A stretch of DNA of 9,674 nt from UBA6164 sp964344895 (lineage in GTDB: Bacteria; Patescibacteriota; Gracilibacteria; BD1-5; UBA6164), in the NCBI GenBank assembly GCA_964344895.1, contig CAYFPB010000050.1, positions 1 through 9,674 on the forward strand. The letters are read 5' to 3'. Positions 6,814-9,674 of this stretch are shown one piece after another. Below the pieces are notes generated by a model. It was not told where the DNA came from, searched no databases, and saw nothing but the letters and a program-made list of their open reading frames with translations. Position numbers and translations under genes: made by a program. Each line of letters opens with the position of its first letter. Position 1 is the first letter of the stretch.

Positions 6814-7032
6814 ATGATTAATAAAATATTTGTTTTTTGAGGTATGGCAGCAGCTGCAATTTTAATTATAGAGAATTTAGTTATTTGATTGCAGGCATAT
6901 GTTTTTATTGATAGTAATTCTACTGCAGGTTTTTTATCTTTAATTTCAACAATTATATGAGTTTTTATATGATATTGATTTAGGTGAATGTTTGAGAAAA
7001 AAGCTTCAGATGATGAAAATTATGATTTTTAA
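6814..7032 (+). CDS. Small two-helix membrane protein, function unknown
   Basis: The 72-residue product is visible only when TGA is read as Gly. A first hydrophobic segment (about residues 6-32, starting VFGGMAAAAILIIENLV) and a second (about 39-60, LSLISTIIGVFIGYGF) are joined by a short polar loop (DSNSTAG). An acidic cytoplasm-type tail, FEKKASDDENYDF, follows. The charge pattern suggests a hairpin in the membrane with the charged tail inside. I do not recognise a family. It has its own promoter-like sequence and terminator, so it is probably expressed alone. It lies between divergent leuS and the convergent pilin-like gene, and a functional link to the latter is possible but unproven. No Shine-Dalgarno sequence is seen. 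Confidence 0.72.
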
Positions 7033-7040
7033 TTCAAATA

Positions 7041-7072
7041 AAAAAAGTAGTAAAATTTTTACTACTTTTTTT
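7041..7072. terminator. Bidirectional terminator between convergent genes
   Basis: AAAAAAGTAGTA (7041-7052) pairs with TACTACTTTTTT (7060-7071), and A/T bases in the loop can pair further. It has an A-tract and a T-tract on opposite sides. It lies 8 bases after the small membrane protein and 10 bases past the stop of the minus-strand pilin-like gene, so it likely ends both transcripts. Confidence 0.82.
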
Positions 7073-7082
7073 ATTTATTCAA

Positions 7083-7439
7083 CTATACAAATAATCCTAA
7101 GAACCAGTTAATTATTGATTGAGCTAAGAATATTATTAATAATCACATTAAAGCTTGTATAATAATTGTTTTTCATTTCTTTACTTTTTCTTCATTTCAA
7201 GCAGCTGTTAAGATATTAAAACCTCACCAAACAGCAAATAATACAGCAATTATTGCTAAGAAAGTAGCAAATGTACTTACATATGATTGAGCTGCTGTTT
7301 CTAAAGCTCTTTCTTCTCAACCAACTGTAACTTTATCTCTTCAGAACATAGAACCAGCATCTGCTGCAGCAACAGAATTAATATTAATTAAAGCTGTTCA
7401 TGCTACTGCATAAAAACTATTTTTTACTAAGTTTTTCAT
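7083..7439 (-). CDS. VirB2/TrbC-like (pilin-type) two-helix membrane protein
   Basis: The 118-residue product has an N-terminal signal-like segment ending near VAAADAG (likely cleavage around residue 27). A polar region with GREERALE-like charge follows, then two hydrophobic helices: FATFLAIIAVLFAVWGGFNIL (about 62-82) and IIIQALMGLLIIFLAQSIIN (about 94-113). Between them is the loop TAAGNEEKVKKGKT. Signal peptide, two helices and a short basic loop is the layout of VirB2/TrbC pilin subunits, and similar proteins with a TAAGNEEKVKKGK-type loop are common in CPR genomes. By family, the role would be a subunit of a type IV secretion-like pore or pilus. No other secretion gene is in the window, so this is inferred from layout alone. 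Start ATG at 7439 with a TATAAT promoter about 30 bases upstream; no Shine-Dalgarno sequence. Glycines are partly TGA. Confidence 0.7.
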
Positions 7440-7469
7440 AATATAAAAATTAAAATAATAAACATAGCT

Positions 7470-7496
7470 ATTATAGAGTAATTTTATAAAAATCAA
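7470..7496 (-). promoter_or_regulatory. Candidate promoter TTGATT-15-TATAAT of the pilin-like gene
   Basis: Read on the minus strand, TTGATT (7496-7491) is followed after 15 bases by a perfect TATAAT (7475-7470). The start codon at 7439 is 30 bases beyond the -10. Geometry matches the promoter candidates at 154-180 and 6758-6784. Confidence 0.45.
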
Positions 7497-7522
7497 ATTT
7501 TTTTATAATAAAAATTGCTTTT

Positions 7523-7530
7523 TATACAAT
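7523..7530 (+). promoter_or_regulatory. Possible -10 of the methyltransferase-thiI operon
   Basis: TATACAAT (7523-7530), preceded by TTGCTT, lies 39 bases before the GTG start at 7570. The same octamer precedes ruvB at 571-578. No clear -35 is visible. Confidence 0.35.
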
Positions 7531-7569
7531 TATGAGTATATTATACATAATATTTTTAATAATGTAATA

Positions 7570-8121
7570 GTGGATAGAAAGGATTTTTTAAAAAAGCTTA
7601 GACAGTATGGGATAGATAATACTGTACCAAATATAAGTGATGTAAATGTTAAATTGCTTATAGATTTGATAAAAATTTCAAAAACTAAAAAAATGCTTGA
7701 GATTTGAACAGCAAATTGATTTAGTTCTATTAATTTTGCAATAGAATTAGAAAAAGTTGAGTGAGAACTTATAACTATAGATTTTTCACCAAAATCATAT
7801 GCTGAAGCACTGGAGAATTTTAAAGAGGCAAAAGTTGAGAGAGTAATTAAAGCAATACTTGGTAATGCCTTAGATGAAATACCAAAACTGGAAGATGATT
7901 ATTTTGATTTTGTATTTATAGATGGTATGATGAGAAGAAGTAAGGATTTTTTAGAGTTATCTTGGCCAAAACTAAAAAAATGATGAATAATAATAATAGA
8001 TGATGTGATAAAATTTAGAGAAAAAATGGTATGACTTTGGGAATACCTAGATGAACATAATGTAGCTTATAATATATTACCAATCGATGAAGATGATTGA
8101 GTAATGATGATTGTTAAATAA
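7570..8121 (+). CDS. SAM-dependent O-methyltransferase (class I, Methyltransf_24/3 type)
   Basis: The 183-residue protein has the order of the caffeoyl-CoA/catechol-type O-methyltransferase superfamily. Motif I MLEIGTANGFSSI (both motif glycines encoded by TGA) binds S-adenosylmethionine at about residues 44-56. LITIDFSP holds the acidic residue expected to contact the ribose. The motif DFVFIDGMMRRS at about 114-125 and KKGGIIIIDDVIKF after it match the family's metal-binding region. The substrate cannot be read from the sequence. Start: no in-frame ATG lies upstream, so GTG at 7570 is chosen; an ATA just before it and later codons are alternatives. The stop is 6 bases before the thiI ATG, so the two genes form an operon. 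The context might hint at tRNA or small-molecule methylation, but that is speculation. Confidence 0.85.
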
Positions 8122-8127
8122 TTAAAT

Positions 8128-9591
8128 ATGAAATATATAATAAAAATATCACCTGAAATTACAATTAAATCCAAACCTGTAAGAAAAAGGTGTATACTAA
8201 AATTGAAAAATAATATAAAAAAACACTTAGATTTTAATGGAGTAAAATCACATGTTGAAGGAAATTGGGATAGAATTAATGTTGAAGTAAAGGATACAAA
8301 AATTTCAAATATTTTGAAAAAAATACCATGAATAGCATATTTTATGGAAGTAGAAAGTTTTATATTACCTGAAGAGGAAAATAAGATTTTTGATTTTGTT
8401 TTTAATAAGGTAAAAGATTACTATTTAGAAAAAATAGAAGATAAAAGCTTTGTGGTAAGAGTTAAAAGGTCTTGAAATCATGATTTTAAATCAATAGATC
8501 TTGAAAGATATATATGATGAGGCTTATTAAAATACTCTAATAATGCAAAAGTTCAGTTAAAAGATCCTGAGCTAACTGTAAAAATTGATGTAAAAGATAA
8601 GAAATTTAGTATTATAAAAAGTAGAATAGAGTGAGTCTGAGGTTATCCAACTTGATTTCAAGATAAGGTACTTAGTCTTATCTCATGAGGTTTTGATTCA
8701 TGAGTAAGTACATACTCTATGATGAAAAGGTGATGTGAAGTAGATTATTTATTTTTTAATCTATGATGAAATGCACATGAGATAGGAGTTAAACAAGTAG
8801 CTTATTATTTATGGAAAAACTTTTCAATACCTCATAAGAGAGCAAGGTTTATAACTGTTAATTTTGAAGAAGTTATTGCAGAATTATTAACAAAAGTAAA
8901 TCATAAATATAGATGAGTAATATTAAAAAGATTTATGTTGAAAGTAGCTTCAATTATATCAAAAGATCATTATTATGCACTTGTAAAGTGAGATAGCTTA
9001 GGTCAGGTATCAAGTCAAACATTAAAAAATATGCATGTAATTGATAAAGTTAGTGAAAATTTAGTTTTAAGACCTCTTATTGCAAATAATAAGCAAGAAA
9101 TAGTTGATGTATCTAAGGAAATATGAACATATGATTTTGCTTGTAGTATGCCAGAATATTGTTGAGTAATTTCTGATAAGCCAGCTACATGAGCAAAACT
9201 TGAAGATATAGAGAATGAAGAAAAAAATATAGAATCAAAAGTTTTGGAAAATGCAGTAGAGAATATGAAAATAGAGTTTGTTAAAGATATGATGAATATA
9301 TATGATGAAAAATCTGATATAAGTATCAAGCAGGTTTCAGAAGTCTGAGAAAAAGATATAATAATAGATATAAGGGAAGAACAATTTATAGAAAAATCAC
9401 CATTAGATAATAAATTATGAACAATATTAAAAATACCATTTTTTGAAATAAATAATAGATTTAAAGATTTAGATAAATCAAAAACTTACTTATTTTATTG
9501 TGATAAGTGAATATTATCAAATCTACACTCTCTTTATTTAAAAGAAAAATGATATAATAATATAAAAATATTTAGGTTATTAAAAAAGTAA
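8128..9591 (+). CDS. thiI: tRNA uridine 4-sulfurtransferase ThiI with rhodanese domain
   Basis: ThiI adenylates U8 of tRNA and transfers sulfur to make 4-thiouridine; in some bacteria it also supplies sulfur for the thiamine thiazole. The 487-residue protein is full length for the long, rhodanese-bearing form (E. coli about 480). A ferredoxin-like plus THUMP region occupies about residues 1-165. The PP-loop SGGFDS is at 186-191. The MPEYCGVIS segment carries Cys345, equivalent to the E. coli Cys344 that forms the catalytic disulfide. The C-terminal rhodanese loop YCDKGILS has Cys458, equivalent to the persulfide-carrying Cys456. All key residues are present. Many glycines are TGA, so only the first 67 residues appear open under the standard code. 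The ATG at 8128 gives the canonical YIIKISPEITIKSK start, 6 bases after the methyltransferase. No thiamine gene is nearby, so tRNA modification is the likelier role. The cysteine desulfurase partner must be encoded elsewhere. Confidence 0.96.
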
Positions 9592-9617
9592 ATTATAGAT
9601 ATTATTATAAAATTAGT

Positions 9618-9665
9618 CAACAAAAAATTTTTTTTTATGTTGCATTAATAAAAAAAATTATTAAT
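9618..9665. terminator. Possible terminator hairpins after thiI
   Basis: Two AT-rich stem-loops follow thiI. One is CAACA-A-run against T-run-A-TGTTG (9618-9642). The other is ATTAATAA (9644-9651) with TTATTAAT (9658-9665). The first has its T-run inside the stem rather than after it, so it is not a classical terminator. Either could end the operon. No gene start is visible in the last 80 bases. Confidence 0.4.
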
Positions 9666-9674
9666 ATGAGTTAG

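Noticed and set aside
7532..7567. An 11-codon leader peptide just before the methyltransferase start
   Set aside because: Its ATG lies at or upstream of the transcription start expected from the TATACAAT at 7523-7530, and nothing supports translation.
9015..9329. A 104-codon minus-strand reading frame
   Set aside because: It is antisense to thiI around the MPEYCGVIS motif; thiI is well supported on the plus strand.
842..9591. Genes broken by many TGA stops (pseudogenes or frameshifts)
   Set aside because: Every interruption is TGA and falls at glycine positions of conserved motifs. Under code 25 each gene is full length.

Overview
The window comes from a bacterium that reads UGA as glycine (genetic code 25), which points to the Candidatus Absconditabacteria (SR1) / Gracilibacteria (BD1-5) branch of the CPR/Patescibacteria. 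In conserved motifs TGA sits exactly where glycine is required: the RuvB Walker A loop, the superoxide dismutase GSGW segment, the LeuRS HIGH and RQRYWGE regions, and the ThiI PP-loop region. The DNA is very AT-rich. Arginine is almost always AGA or AGG, and none of the eight genes has a recognisable Shine-Dalgarno sequence. Read under code 25, the window is densely coding and no gene is broken.

Layout: 1-586 is non-coding and rich in hairpins (two terminators, a candidate short RNA, several stem-loops). Then come ruvB (587-1597) and a FemAB-like peptidoglycan bridge transferase (1612-2511), probably one transcript ending in an AT-rich terminator. Next is an iron-type superoxide dismutase (2577-3152), convergent with leuS (3181-6687, minus strand) and sharing a bidirectional terminator with it. 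Divergent from leuS is a 72-residue two-helix membrane protein (6814-7032). It converges on a VirB2/TrbC-like pilin-type membrane protein (7083-7439, minus). Divergent from that is a probable two-gene operon, a SAM-dependent O-methyltransferase (7570-8121) and thiI (8128-9591), whose ThiI product is the tRNA 4-thiouridine sulfurtransferase.

The most unusual object is leuS. It encodes 1168 residues, about 300 more than a normal LeuRS, because two extra stretches of about 140 residues interrupt it in frame. One lies at the entry to the editing domain; the other follows the RQRYWGEPIP motif. The two stretches are homologous to each other (24 of 60 identical, counted by eye over an ungapped core). 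Each begins with a palindromic DNA element translated in the same frame. The palindrome arms differ in sequence but are perfectly self-complementary, so structure seems to be kept rather than sequence. This looks like a family of in-frame, protein-tolerated mobile elements made of a hairpin plus a small alpha/beta domain, with faint resemblance to BECR-type (barnase/EndoU/colicin/RelE-like) nuclease domains.

The other genes are housekeeping or envelope functions: recombination, cell wall, oxidative stress, translation, surface or secretion apparatus, and tRNA modification. They share no evident single pathway.
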